Positions 1 through 8,379 are shown, numbered from the stretch's first letter. The stretch is DNA of 21,711 nucleotides from Opitutia bacterium (GCA_018663485.1 JABJQI010000158.1:1-21711), one strand, 5' to 3'. The notes: generated by a model from the sequence alone, not told the origin. A program made the numbers and translations.

Positions 1-1
1 T

Positions 2-1030
2 GGTGCGATGAATCCGCGCGAGGGGGGCGATGCCTTTGCGGATGCGATGGCGATGCTTTCGCATAAGTTGGGCTGGCCAGTATTGAGCGATGTGTTGAAC
101 CCGTTGCGTGGTCATACTGGTGAGAATCAGGCATTGATTTGCCATTATGATACATTTTTGAGAAAGTCTGAAGTGGCTGCAGATTTAAGTCCGACGGCGA
201 TTTTGCAAATCGGCCAGTTGCCCACCAGTAAAGTGTTGCGCGCATGGCTCGAGCAGACCGATTCAGTGTCGTTTCTGTTGTCGGATCGCCCAGTGAATAC
301 GGATCCGTTGCATCGAGTCGCAACACCTTTGTATGGCGAGGTGCAGGTGTTGGCCGAGGCGCTACATCATCAGACCGTTGATGCGGCTTGGATGCAGTCA
401 TGGGTAGACATTGAGCAACAAACAGTGGCGGCGTTGGATTCAAAATTCGAAGCGATGAACTCATTGTTTGAGGGCAAAGTGGCTTGGTTACTGTCGCGGT
501 ATCTACCGATCGGCACGCCGACCTTCATCGCGAATAGCATGAGTGTGCGTTACGCCGAGTATTTCTGGAACGCGGGCAGTCGCGCCTATTCAACCCACTC
601 GAACCGTGGTGCCAATGGGATCGACGGTACGCTAAGCACTGCGCTGGGGATGGCGCATCGTGGAAATGCAGCGGTCTTATTGACTGGCGATCTGGCTTTC
701 TTGCATGATTCGAACGGATTACTGGCCGCCGCGCAGTTGCAGGGCAGCTTAACCGTGGTGCTGGTGAATAATGACGGTGGCGGGATTTTTGAGCACTTGC
801 CAGTTGCGTCGATGGGGACGGTTTTTGAGCAGTTTTTCACCACCCCGCAAACAGTGCAGCTAGACACGCTGTGCCAGGCATACGGCGTCGCTCATCAACG
901 AGTTCAGGATTGGGGTTCGCTGGTTGCCGCGATCTCTGTGTTGCCGACCAGTGGCGTGCGTGTGCTCGAGGTACCGACGGATCGTAAGGCGGATAAGTTG
1001 GCACTGGCTGAATTGCTGAGCTCGGTTTAG
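2..1030 (+). CDS. menD: MenD, SEPHCHC synthase (menaquinone pathway), C-terminal part
   Basis: ThDP-dependent enzyme that joins 2-oxoglutarate and isochorismate to give 2-succinyl-5-enolpyruvyl-6-hydroxy-3-cyclohexene-1-carboxylate, the first committed step of menaquinone synthesis in the cytoplasm. The reading frame is open through the left edge (Gly-Ala precede the first Met), so the gene is cut; about 215 N-terminal residues of a usual 550-570 lie outside. Visible: the central domain, then the C-terminal ThDP domain with SNRGANGIDG (counting from the first visible Met, about residues 198-207), the ThDP/Mg motif GDLAFLHDSNG (227-237) and VNNDGGGIFEHLP (253-265), which is highly characteristic of MenD. 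No frameshift in the visible part. Other men genes are not in view. The family call is firm. Confidence 0.95.
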   Translation, partial: GAMNPREGGDAFADAMAMLSHKLGWPVLSDVLNPLRGHTGENQALICHYDTFLRKSEVAADLSPTAILQIGQLPTSKVLRAWLEQTDSVSFLLSDRPVNTDPLHRVATPLYGEVQVLAEALHHQTVDAAWMQSWVDIEQQTVAALDSKFEAMNSLFEGKVAWLLSRYLPIGTPTFIANSMSVRYAEYFWNAGSRAYSTHSNRGANGIDGTLSTALGMAHRGNAAVLLTGDLAFLHDSNGLLAAAQLQGSLTVVLVNNDGGGIFEHLPVASMGTVFEQFFTTPQTVQLDTLCQAYGVAHQRVQDWGSLVAAISVLPTSGVRVLEVPTDRKADKLALAELLSSV

Positions 1031-1113
1031 GGTAGTAGTGTTTTGCCGCAACGAGTCGAAACGGCTTTGCCGATTCTCTGTATAGATTGATCTTAGAAGA
1101 ATCAGACTGGGGA

Positions 1114-1141
1114 TTGCATCGCTGCGCTGGCGTGTTTTAAT
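1114..1141 (+). promoter_or_regulatory. Possible sigma-70-type promoter for the fumarase gene
   Basis: In the 180-bp gap after menD, TTGCAT (1114-1119) is followed after 16 bp by TTTAAT (1136-1141). A TG dinucleotide one base before the latter gives an extended -10. Transcription would start about 60 bp before the fumarase ATG. Only the pattern supports this; the hexamers are imperfect. Confidence 0.3.
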
Positions 1142-1210
1142 TCATTTGTAGTCTTACCAATCACTAAAGCTGAAACAAATCCTAGGGCCTTCCATCAGTA
1201 GAGAATAACC

Positions 1211-2890
1211 ATGGCTAAACCACCGCCTCCATTTCATTATCAAAAGCAATTTCCACTCGGCAAGGATCAGACTGATTATCGTCTGTTGACTGATGAGTTT
1301 GTCAAAACTGTCGATTTCGACGGTGAGTCGATCCTGAAGGTTGCGCCAGAAGCACTGACCTATCTCGCGGAAACTGCGATGAAAGAGATCTCCTTTAAGT
1401 TGCGTACTGAGCACCTTGAGAAAGTTGCTGCGATTTTGGATGATCCTGAAGCGACTGAGAATGATCGCACGATTGCGTTGACGATGTTGCGCAATGCAGA
1501 AGTCGCGGCGCACGGTGTGTTGCCGTTCTGCCAAGATACTGGCACTGCGATTATCCTCGGTCAGAAGGGCCAACGCGTCTGGACCGGTGGTCAGGATGAG
1601 TCCGCACTCTCTCAAGGGGTTTACAATACTTACACCAAGGAAAACCTGCGTTACTCGCAGACCGTGCCGCTCTCGATGTATGAGGAGAAGAACACTGGCT
1701 GTAACTTGCCTGCGCAAATCGATCTTTTAGCGACCGATGGTGATTCGTATGACTTCCTGTTTGTTGCCAAGGGTGGGGGGTCGGCCAACAAAACTTTCCT
1801 CTTCCAAGAGACCAAAGCATTGCTAAATCCAGCAAATTTAGAGAAATTCTGTATTGAGAAGATGGGCACGCTCGGTACCTCAGCCTGCCCACCGTATCAC
1901 ATTGCGATCGTGATTGGTGGTACGTCTGCGGAAACCACTATGAAGACCGTGAAGCTGGCTTCGACTAAATACTACGACGAGTTGCCGACCGCAGGAAATG
2001 AGCATGGTCAGGCATTTCGCGATCTAGAGCTCGAAGCGAAGCTGCTCGGCTACACCCGTAAGATGGGCTACGGCGCGCAGTTTGGCGGTAAATATTTTGC
2101 GCTCGATGTACGCGTGGTGCGCTTGCCACGTCACGGGGCGTCGTGCCCCGTCGGTATCGGCGTCTCTTGCTCGGCCGATCGTAATATCAAGGCGCGCATC
2201 GATAAGGACGGCGTCTGGCTTGAGAAGTTGGAAGACAATCCAGGGCGCTTCATTCCTGACTCTGCCGAAATCGCGAAGCCGAAGGAATCAGTGAAGATCG
2301 ACTTGAATCGTCCGATGGTAGACATCCTTGCTGAGCTCAGCAAATATCCGGTAACGACGCCGCTTTCACTATCGGGGACGATCGTCGTGGCGCGTGACAG
2401 CGCACATGCCAAATTGCAGGAGCGCATTGATCGCGGTGAAGGCTTGCCAGACTATATCAAGAATCACCCTGTTTATTATGCTGGTCCAGCAAAGACACCT
2501 GCCGGGAAGCCATCTGGTTCGTTTGGACCGACCACTGCGGGTCGAATGGACTCGTATGTGGCGCCGTTTCAAGCTGAGGGCGGCTCAATGATCATGTTGG
2601 CCAAGGGTAATCGGTCGCAGCAAGTCACCGATGCCTGTCAGAAGCATGGCGGGTTTTATCTTGGTTCGATTGGTGGGCCAGCTGCGTTGTTGGCTGAGTA
2701 TAATATCAAGCAGGTCGAAGTGCTGGAGTATCCTGAACTAGGCATGGAAGCGATTTGGCAAATCGAAGTCGAAGATTTCCCTGCTTATATTCTGGTCGAT
2801 GACAAGGGTAATGACTTTTTTGCCAGTATCCGTGAGACCTGTGCGAAGTGTGCGGTACAAGCTTTCGAAGATGTGAAGGCTGGAGCATAG
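1211..2890 (+). CDS. fumA: Class I (iron-sulfur) fumarate hydratase
   Basis: Reversible hydration of fumarate to L-malate in the TCA cycle, using an oxygen-sensitive [4Fe-4S] cluster. The 559-residue protein is a single chain like E. coli FumA/FumB (548), not the split alpha/beta form. The cluster cysteines line up with the E. coli set at a constant offset of two: C107 in FCQDTGTAI, C226 in TSACPPYH, C320 in GVSCSADRN. The N-terminal half carries the cluster domain. The C-terminal beta-type domain includes the LSGTIVVARDSAHAKL stretch and a YYAGP motif near residue 417. The ATG at 1211 gives an N-terminus matching the family; only a weak purine stretch (GTAGAG) precedes it. It stands alone between menD and the RRM gene, so is probably its own transcript. 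The FumA versus FumB symbol is by similarity only. Confidence 0.95.
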   Translation: MAKPPPPFHYQKQFPLGKDQTDYRLLTDEFVKTVDFDGESILKVAPEALTYLAETAMKEISFKLRTEHLEKVAAILDDPEATENDRTIALTMLRNAEVAAHGVLPFCQDTGTAIILGQKGQRVWTGGQDESALSQGVYNTYTKENLRYSQTVPLSMYEEKNTGCNLPAQIDLLATDGDSYDFLFVAKGGGSANKTFLFQETKALLNPANLEKFCIEKMGTLGTSACPPYHIAIVIGGTSAETTMKTVKLASTKYYDELPTAGNEHGQAFRDLELEAKLLGYTRKMGYGAQFGGKYFALDVRVVRLPRHGASCPVGIGVSCSADRNIKARIDKDGVWLEKLEDNPGRFIPDSAEIAKPKESVKIDLNRPMVDILAELSKYPVTTPLSLSGTIVVARDSAHAKLQERIDRGEGLPDYIKNHPVYYAGPAKTPAGKPSGSFGPTTAGRMDSYVAPFQAEGGSMIMLAKGNRSQQVTDACQKHGGFYLGSIGGPAALLAEYNIKQVEVLEYPELGMEAIWQIEVEDFPAYILVDDKGNDFFASIRETCAKCAVQAFEDVKAGA

Positions 2891-3240
2891 CGGTTCGCAT
2901 CGTAAGCGTGTTGATGTTTCTTACGTAGCGCTTATATATAGTTATATTTTTTAAGCGTTAGTTTATTGTGCTATGACTTCGTTGGTGACATGCTTAAGTC
3001 ACTTATTCATTGGGGTGAGCGACGAATTTGGCTATTCTGGGACGACTCTATTTGTTACTTGCTATTTCTTTGGATTAGTCGATAACGATGAGCGACTAGA
3101 ACACATGTTAACATTCAGAGCGTGGGTAGTCATCAGGGTGAGACGAAAGTATTCAGTTAGGTGATCCAGTCCGAAAGCGGACACTCAAGAGCAAAGAAGC
3201 AGTGGGATAGCCCAAATAAAGTAAAGAAAAGGAACACATA
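2891..3240 (+). other. 350-bp gene-free stretch: fumarase 3' region and probable leader of the RRM gene
   Basis: No convincing gene is present; a 63-codon frame at 2973-3164 has no ribosome binding site and no recognisable content. Several short self-complementary segments occur: CGTAAG (2901-2906) can pair with CTTACG (2920-2925); TAAGCG (2903-2908) can pair instead with CGCTTA (2929-2934), which can also pair with a second TAAGCG (2952-2957). Nearer the gene are small hairpins GTCCG-AAAG-CGGAC (3169-3182) and TGGG-ATAG-CCCA. TTGATG (2911-2916) lies 18 bp before TATATA (2935-2940), a possible promoter that would make a leader of about 300 nt. No strong fumarase terminator is obvious. Confidence 0.4.
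3229..3233 (+). promoter_or_regulatory. Shine-Dalgarno site of the RRM gene
   Basis: AAGGA, separated by 7 nt from the ATG at 3241, a near-ideal position. It is worth noting because it is the only clear Shine-Dalgarno site I can find in the window, and it fixes the start of the RRM gene. Confidence 0.7.
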
Positions 3241-3693
3241 ATGGATGCAAAAATGTATGTAGGCAATTTGTCCTACGATGTAACTCAAGAAGAACTCCAA
3301 GCGCTTTTCGAAGCTCATGGTGCAGTTAGCGATGTTTTCATCGTAAAAGATCGTGAATCTGGTCGCCCTCGTGGCTTCGCATTTGTTACTATGGCAGAGA
3401 AGTCTGCAATGGATGCAGCTATTGAAGCGCTTAACGGTGCAGATTTCATGGGCCGTAATCTTGCGATCAATGAAGCTCGTCCTCGCGAAGAACGTCCAAG
3501 TGGCGGCGGTGGTTACGGCGGCGGTGGTCGCGGCGGCAACGGCGGCGGTTACGGCGGCGGTGGTCGCGGCGGCAACGGCGGCGGTTATGGCGGCGGCGGC
3601 CGTGGCAATGATCGTGGCGGACGCGGTGGCAATGATCGTGGCGGACGCGGTGGCAACGGCGGCGGCGATCGTGGTGGTCGTGGTGGCTGGTAG
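3241..3693 (+). CDS. Glycine-rich RNA-binding protein (RRM plus RGG tail)
   Basis: A 150-residue protein with one RNA recognition motif (about residues 4-79) followed by a low-complexity Gly/Arg/Asn/Tyr tail (88-150). The two RNA-contacting motifs are intact: RNP2 MYVGNL (5-10) and RNP1 RGFAFVTM (44-51), with the expected aromatic residues. This is the architecture of cyanobacterial Rbp and plant GRP proteins, often linked to cold response and RNA chaperoning; the role here is inferred. The tail consists of three GGYGGGGRGGNG-type units, then repeated NDRGGRGG units, reflecting DNA tandem repeats. A good Shine-Dalgarno precedes the ATG and a strong terminator follows 25 bp after the stop, suggesting a well-expressed, single-gene transcript. 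A long minus-strand frame over the same bases is only a shadow of the GGC/GGT repeats. Confidence 0.93.
   Translation: MDAKMYVGNLSYDVTQEELQALFEAHGAVSDVFIVKDRESGRPRGFAFVTMAEKSAMDAAIEALNGADFMGRNLAINEARPREERPSGGGGYGGGGRGGNGGGYGGGGRGGNGGGYGGGGRGNDRGGRGGNDRGGRGGNGGGDRGGRGGW
3505..3612 (+). repeat. 36-bp tandem repeat, about three units, coding for the Gly-rich tail
   Basis: The Tyr codons at 3514, 3550 and 3586 are exactly 36 bp apart. The first two units differ at one base over the 33 positions compared (3508-3540 against 3544-3576); the third is more diverged towards its end. Each unit encodes a 12-residue Gly-rich block, so loss or gain of a unit keeps the frame. Confidence 0.85.
3604..3651 (+). 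repeat. 24-bp tandem repeat, two identical units
   Basis: 3604-3627 and 3628-3651 are base-for-base identical and encode GNDRGGRG twice. The lack of even synonymous differences suggests a recent duplication. It directly follows the 36-bp repeats and is also in frame. Confidence 0.9.
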
Positions 3694-3718
3694 ACTGTTA
3701 GTCATACTATAAACTTTC

Positions 3719-3748
3719 GCGGGGCTCAGAAATGAGCCCCGCTTTTTT
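3719..3748 (+). terminator. Rho-independent terminator of the RRM gene
   Basis: A perfect 10-bp stem GCGGGGCTCA / TGAGCCCCGC closed by a GAAA tetraloop (3729-3732) and followed at once by six T (3743-3748). The other strand lacks a T-run, so it acts on + strand transcripts. Confidence 0.95.
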
Positions 3749-3863
3749 GTGTGCCTCTAGCAGGGCGCGTTTGCTAGACGGTGATCATCGAAAATGGAAA
3801 TACATTCGTGACTCGACCGGTAAGTCCTAGAGTTAGTCGATCACCAGTTGTGTCACGGATTCA

Positions 3864-5171
3864 TTACATTGCCTTGATCCCAGCGGCCAACACTTCGGCG
3901 GCGCGCTCGATGTCCTTGCCGTTGTGGGCTGTGCTAATAAAGCAGGTTTCGTAGCCAGACGGCGGCAAATAAACGCCATTTTCAAGCGCATAGTGAAATA
4001 GTTTGTTAAATAGCTGCGTCTCGCTGCTGGTCGCGTCGTTGTAGTTGCGCACCGGAGATTCGCTAAAAAAGAGAGCAAACATTGAGCCGACTTGTGGTAG
4101 TTGTAGTGGCAAGCCTTTTTCAATAGCAGCGTTGATCATCGCATCGCGAATCATAGTGCCCATGGTCTCAAACGCGGGATAAGGGTTGTCGGTCTTTAGC
4201 TTTTTCAGCGCGGCGATACCGGCGGCCATCGCTAGCGGATTGCCGCTCAGTGTGCCTGCTTGATAGACTGGGCCGAGAGGGGCAAGTTGATTCATTATTT
4301 CAGCTTTACCGCCGAAGGCACCGACTGGGAGCCCCCCGCCGATGATTTTGCCCAGCGCAGTGAGGTCTGGCGCGATGCCGACGCGCTCTTGCACGCCACC
4401 AGGGGCGAGTCGAAAGCCAGTCATCACTTCGTCAAAGATCAACACGGTGTCGTTCTCGTTGCAAAGGTCACGTAGCAGCGCAAGAAAGCCTGGATCGGGC
4501 AAAATGAAGCCGCAGTTAGCTGGGAAAGGCTCGACGATGAGGGCAGCGATCTCGTCTTTGTGATTGTGAAACGCAGCACGGACCCCATCGGCATCGTTGT
4601 AGTCTACTACGATGGTTTCGGCGGCCAAGCTAGCTGGAATGCCTGCGCTATCAGGGTGGCCCAGTGTTAGGGCGCCGGAGCCTGCCTTGACTAGCAGCGA
4701 GTCGACGTGGCCGTGGTAGCAACCCGCAAACTTGATGATTTTGTCACGCTTAGTGTATCCACGCGCAAGGCGAATAGTAGACATGGTCGCTTCAGTGCCG
4801 CTATTGCACATCCGGACTTTTTCGACCGAAGGCACCATGTCGACGATGCATTCTGCCATTTCGACTTCGTAAGGATTCGGCGTGCCGAAACTGGTGCCTT
4901 TCTTCAGTGCCAGACTGATGGCCGCGCGTATATCGGGATCATTGTGGCCATGAATGGCAGGGCCCCAAGTGCAGACGAAGTCGATCAGGTCTTTACCGTC
5001 GGCGGTGTAGAGGTGTGCGCCGTCAGCACGTTCAGTAAAAAAGGGAGCACCGCCTACAGAGCGGAAAGCCCGTACTGGAGAATTGACGCCGCCAGGAATG
5101 AGTTGCTTGGCGCGTTCGAATAATTGCGTTGAACGTTGCGAGTGGTTAGTGGGTTGTTGCAGTTTGTCCAT
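3864..5171 (-). CDS. hemL: Glutamate-1-semialdehyde 2,1-aminomutase
   Basis: PLP enzyme that moves the amino group of glutamate-1-semialdehyde to form 5-aminolevulinate, the tetrapyrrole precursor in the C5 pathway; cytoplasmic. With the ATG at 5171 the protein has 435 residues (family about 425-435). The PLP lysine sits in TALGKIIGGGLPVG (K275), preceded by FDEVMTGFR (Asp of the PLP-binding pair), with NSGTEATMSTIRLARG and YHGHVD also present. The segment EPFPANCG differs from the more common EPVAGNMG. A TTG at 5186 would add five residues; I prefer the ATG because neither has a ribosome binding site. It starts 48 bp after nadE on the same strand, so the two are probably cotranscribed. The hemA partner is not in view. 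Confidence 0.95.
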   Translation of the reverse strand: MDKLQQPTNHSQRSTQLFERAKQLIPGGVNSPVRAFRSVGGAPFFTERADGAHLYTADGKDLIDFVCTWGPAIHGHNDPDIRAAISLALKKGTSFGTPNPYEVEMAECIVDMVPSVEKVRMCNSGTEATMSTIRLARGYTKRDKIIKFAGCYHGHVDSLLVKAGSGALTLGHPDSAGIPASLAAETIVVDYNDADGVRAAFHNHKDEIAALIVEPFPANCGFILPDPGFLALLRDLCNENDTVLIFDEVMTGFRLAPGGVQERVGIAPDLTALGKIIGGGLPVGAFGGKAEIMNQLAPLGPVYQAGTLSGNPLAMAAGIAALKKLKTDNPYPAFETMGTMIRDAMINAAIEKGLPLQLPQVGSMFALFFSESPVRNYNDATSSETQLFNKLFHYALENGVYLPPSGYETCFISTAHNGKDIERAAEVLAAGIKAM

Positions 5172-5219
5172 TGACCGTATATTCAACGCTCAACCAACAA
5201 CTTTCAACCAACATCGTGC

Positions 5220-6866
5220 CTAACTGATGTATTTTTGCACAATTGGGATTCGACGACCGACGCCGAAGGCGAGTGGTGTAGTTTTGAGGCCTGGTGCGGC
5301 TTGCTTGCGCTTGTATTCGTTTAGATCCACTTTGCGGATGATGTCATGTACGACTCCTTGCTCGTAGCCGCGCTCGATAATTTCAGCGGAGGAGAGGCCT
5401 TCTTCGACGTACAGTCGTAGGATGCCGTCGAGCGTCGGATACGGCGGCAGTGAATCCTCGTCCTTCTGATCGGGGCGCAGTTCAGCCGATGGTGGTTTGT
5501 CGATGGTGTTCAATGGTATGAGTTCACGCGCAAGGTTAATATGACGCGCAAGTGCGTAGACTTTCATTTTAGGTAGATCAGAAATCACCGCGAGTCCGCC
5601 ACACATATCGCCATACAGCGTGCAATAGCCTACGGAGATCTCGCTCTTGTTTCCAGTTGTCAGGAGTAGTGCGCCGAACTTGTTGGACATCGCCATGAGT
5701 AGCACGCCACGGGCACGGGCTTGGATATTTTCCTCAGTGACGTCGACTTTGCGGCCTTGAAAGAGGGGTCCGAGTGCAGTTTCTGCGGCGTTGACGGTGT
5801 CGGCAATCGGGACTTCGTGATATTCGATGCCAAGGTTTTTCGCCAGCGCTGCAGCGTCGTCGCGACTATGTCGACTAGAAATTGCGGAGGGCAGGGCGAT
5901 ACCGATCACGTTTTCAGGGCCAAAGGCTTCGGCGGCGATGGCTGCGACGACGGCCGAGTCTATTCCCCCACTGAGACCGATAAGAGCTTTTTTGAAGCCG
6001 CTCTTGTGGGCGTAGTCACGCAAGCCGAGCACAAGTGCATCTTGGGTAGCGGCGTTGCCTTTGAGGTTGAAGTATTCGGAGACTACGCTTGCGTTCGGTG
6101 CGTCGATATCGATCACGCGATTTTCCGCGCGAAAGCCTGCCATGCCCGCGATCAAGCCGCGTAGTGGATGTGCGACGAGGCTGCCGCCGTCGAAAATAAG
6201 CTCATCGTTGCCGCCCACTGCGTTACAATACACGGCCGGGCAATTGCAGCGATCGGCGGCAAATTGCAGGAGTGGCTCGCGGGCTTCGTTTTTGCCGTCA
6301 TGCCATGGGCTGGCGGATAGATTCAGTAACAAGTCGATGCCTCTTTCAGCGAATGTCGTGAGTGGATCGACATTGTAGCGGCGCTTGCTGGACACCGCGG
6401 GTGCTGTCCATATATCTTCGCAAATGGTGATGCCAATACGCTTACCTTGCCACTCATGAATGACGGGTGCCAGTGCGGGTTCAAAATAGCGATCCTCATC
6501 GAACACATCGTAGCTTGGTAGTAGGCATTTGCGTGCAATGGCTTGGATGACGCCGTTTTCACACCAAGCCGCCGCATTGTAAAAAGGGCGACCGGCTGCG
6601 TCAGGACTTCGAGCTTCGACGGTGCCGATAATTGCGGGAACAGTACCGATCTCTGCGGCGATGGACTTAAGTGTCGATTCAATGTCGCTGACAAAGCAAC
6701 TTTTAAACAGTAGGTCGCGGGGTGGATAGCCGCAGATCGCAAGCTCGGGGAAGAGGATCAAGTCGGCACCTTCAGCGACCAGCGCTCGATAGGCATTGAG
6801 TATGAGTGTGCGATTGCCGGCTAAGTCGCCGACGGTCGTGTTAATTTGTGCGATCCCTACATACAT
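5220..6866 (-). CDS. nadE: Glutamine-dependent NAD+ synthetase
   Basis: Two-domain enzyme that releases ammonia from glutamine and uses ATP to amidate deamido-NAD to NAD+. The N-terminal nitrilase-type glutaminase domain (about 1-265) shows the catalytic triad E41 (FPELAICGYPPRDLL), K113 (ARKCLLPSYDVFDEDRYF) and C149 (ITICEDIW). The C-terminal synthetase domain has the ATP P-loop SGGIDS (299-304), LLTTGNKSE and CTLYGDMCGG. Length 548 fits the bacterial glutamine-dependent form (about 540-580), not the short ammonia-only enzyme. The ATG at 6866 gives an N-terminus (MYVGIAQINTTVGDL) matching the family; no Shine-Dalgarno is seen. It is divergent from the tolC-like gene across a 107-bp gap and is followed by hemL. 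Confidence 0.96.
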   Translation of the reverse strand: MYVGIAQINTTVGDLAGNRTLILNAYRALVAEGADLILFPELAICGYPPRDLLFKSCFVSDIESTLKSIAAEIGTVPAIIGTVEARSPDAAGRPFYNAAAWCENGVIQAIARKCLLPSYDVFDEDRYFEPALAPVIHEWQGKRIGITICEDIWTAPAVSSKRRYNVDPLTTFAERGIDLLLNLSASPWHDGKNEAREPLLQFAADRCNCPAVYCNAVGGNDELIFDGGSLVAHPLRGLIAGMAGFRAENRVIDIDAPNASVVSEYFNLKGNAATQDALVLGLRDYAHKSGFKKALIGLSGGIDSAVVAAIAAEAFGPENVIGIALPSAISSRHSRDDAAALAKNLGIEYHEVPIADTVNAAETALGPLFQGRKVDVTEENIQARARGVLLMAMSNKFGALLLTTGNKSEISVGYCTLYGDMCGGLAVISDLPKMKVYALARHINLARELIPLNTIDKPPSAELRPDQKDEDSLPPYPTLDGILRLYVEEGLSSAEIIERGYEQGVVHDIIRKVDLNEYKRKQAAPGLKTTPLAFGVGRRIPIVQKYIS

Positions 6867-6936
6867 AGTGTATTTTAAAACAATGGTTTGAACTGGCGAC
6901 TTGCAAATATGTGACCCGCGAAGATAGTCACAATTT

Positions 6937-6942
6937 TATAAT
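6937..6942 (+). promoter_or_regulatory. Consensus -10 element before the tolC-like gene
   Basis: TATAAT matches the sigma-70 -10 consensus exactly. No good -35 lies 16-18 bp upstream, but an inverted pair GTGAC (6911-6915) / GTCAC (6927-6931) does, which could be an activator or repressor site. Transcription from here would begin near 6949, downstream of the GTG at 6911, supporting the ATG at 6974 as the true start. Confidence 0.4.
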
Positions 6943-6973
6943 ATTTACGATTCGTTGCGACGACTATTTTCCG

Positions 6974-8344
6974 ATGTCTAGAGAACTCAAGATTTTCAGT
7001 GTATTACTATACGTTTCCTTCTTCGCGCTGATTGTTGCGCATGCACAAAAAAATAGTACGAAGGTCGAGGTCGTCTCGATTCTGACTGATAAAGTTACCT
7101 TCGTGGCTCCAGTGCTAACCTTGGATGCAATGTATCAGTTAATTAAGGATACCAATCCTCAAGTTTTGTTTGAGAAAGACACGGTGCGACTTGCGCTGGA
7201 GAATAGTTTTCAGCAACGGGCTGCATTGTTACCGCAAATAACGCTCGCCGCTTCGCAGACGCGGCAGCAATTCGGTCGTGGCTTTGCGGGAGATGATTTT
7301 GAGTCGCCGCCGTTCAATTCCTTCGGGACCAGAGTCGAAGGAACACAAACTCTGTTTGACGCTAAAAAATATGCACGTTATCGGATTGCTGAGTTAGAGC
7401 ATACGATTTCGACAATGAATTACGAAGTAGCGGTTCAAGATATTTTGGACCAAGCGGTGCAGCTTTATATTACACAAGTTCGAGATTTAAACCGAATTAG
7501 AATCGTCGAGGGTAATATTGAGCGAAGCCAACGTTTGTTAAAATTAGCTCAAGATCAACTTTCAGCTGGAGCTGGTATTAAAATTGATGTGACACGTGCC
7601 AAGGCTCGTGTCCTGGAAGATGATCGGGACTTATTGATTGCTGAAACCAATGCCGAGACATCTATATTACGTTTGAAAGCGTTGCTTGATTTGGACCTAG
7701 ATTTTGAATTGAAATTGGATGGTTCGATTATGAATGTGCTGAAAGCGCCCCCGCCTATGGATGACTATAAAATTAAGGGAAGCGCTTTGATCGCTTTACG
7801 TCCAGAGTTGGCTGGGCAGAAGAAGCGCCTCGAGCAAGCCTTGTTGGCGCGCAAAGCGGCATCGTGGCAACGTTTGCCCAGTGTCGAGCTGTTTGGTGAT
7901 TGGGGCTATGACTCAGATCAAGCTTTTTCCAGTAATTATAATGAGGCATGGCTCATCGGTGTGCGAGCCTCGGTGCCGATCTTTGATGGTTTTCGAATCG
8001 AATCAGAAAAGCGTGAAACTGCGGCAGTGGCGCGGCAAGCGAGTTATGAAATGCGGGTGCTGGATAAACGAATTGAGAGTGAATTTAGAACCGCGATGTT
8101 TGATATGCATTCACGTTTTAAGCAGATGGGGCTCGTACGTAAAGAAATCGACCTTGGACTTGATGAGGTCGAACAGGCTGAGCTCCGTTACCGAGAGGGG
8201 TTGGCGGATAATCGTGAACTAATTGATGCGCAACAGCGTCTCGCCGATGCGGAGCGTAGTCATCTCAACTCCGTGTATTTGTACGGTGTCAGCCGCTTGG
8301 CTTATGCACGGGCAATCGGAGCAGTGGAAACGGTCTGGGATTGA
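6974..8344 (+). CDS. TolC-family outer membrane efflux protein
   Basis: Predicted outer-membrane channel with a long periplasmic helical barrel, used by type I secretion or RND/ABC efflux pumps. With the ATG at 6974 the protein has 456 residues and begins with a classic signal peptide (hydrophobic 7-22, likely cleavage after VAHA near residue 24). The mature part shows OEP-repeat features: NPQVLFEKDTVRLALENS early on, long helical stretches, GIKIDVTRAKARVLEDDRDL in the middle, and PIFDGFRIESEKRE plus ELRYREGLADNRELIDAQQRLADAE near the end, the latter typical of the second repeat. A GTG at 6911 opens the same frame but would bury the signal peptide and lies before the -10 element. No membrane-fusion or pump gene is adjacent, so the transported substrate is unknown. 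Confidence 0.88.
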   Translation: MSRELKIFSVLLYVSFFALIVAHAQKNSTKVEVVSILTDKVTFVAPVLTLDAMYQLIKDTNPQVLFEKDTVRLALENSFQQRAALLPQITLAASQTRQQFGRGFAGDDFESPPFNSFGTRVEGTQTLFDAKKYARYRIAELEHTISTMNYEVAVQDILDQAVQLYITQVRDLNRIRIVEGNIERSQRLLKLAQDQLSAGAGIKIDVTRAKARVLEDDRDLLIAETNAETSILRLKALLDLDLDFELKLDGSIMNVLKAPPPMDDYKIKGSALIALRPELAGQKKRLEQALLARKAASWQRLPSVELFGDWGYDSDQAFSSNYNEAWLIGVRASVPIFDGFRIESEKRETAAVARQASYEMRVLDKRIESEFRTAMFDMHSRFKQMGLVRKEIDLGLDEVEQAELRYREGLADNRELIDAQQRLADAERSHLNSVYLYGVSRLAYARAIGAVETVWD

Positions 8345-8379
8345 TCTTTTTAAGAATTTTTTGCTGTACACTTTAGCAC

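Noticed and set aside
2973..3164. 63-codon frame between the fumarase and RRM genes
   Set aside because: No ribosome binding site, hydrophobic and aromatic composition without a clear signal, and no recognisable family; more likely leader sequence.
3157..3705. Long minus-strand frame rich in Ala and Thr over the RRM gene
   Set aside because: It is the reverse reading of the GGC/GGT repeats and the RRM codons; the RRM on the + strand has intact RNP motifs, a Shine-Dalgarno and a terminator.
3780..3845. GGTGATC / GATCACC inverted pair downstream of hemL as a terminator
   Set aside because: The arms are only 7 bp and 52 bp apart, with no T-run on the - strand.
6911..6973. N-terminal extension of the tolC-like gene from GTG 6911
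   Set aside because: It would place 21 residues before a clean signal peptide and lies upstream of a perfect -10 element.
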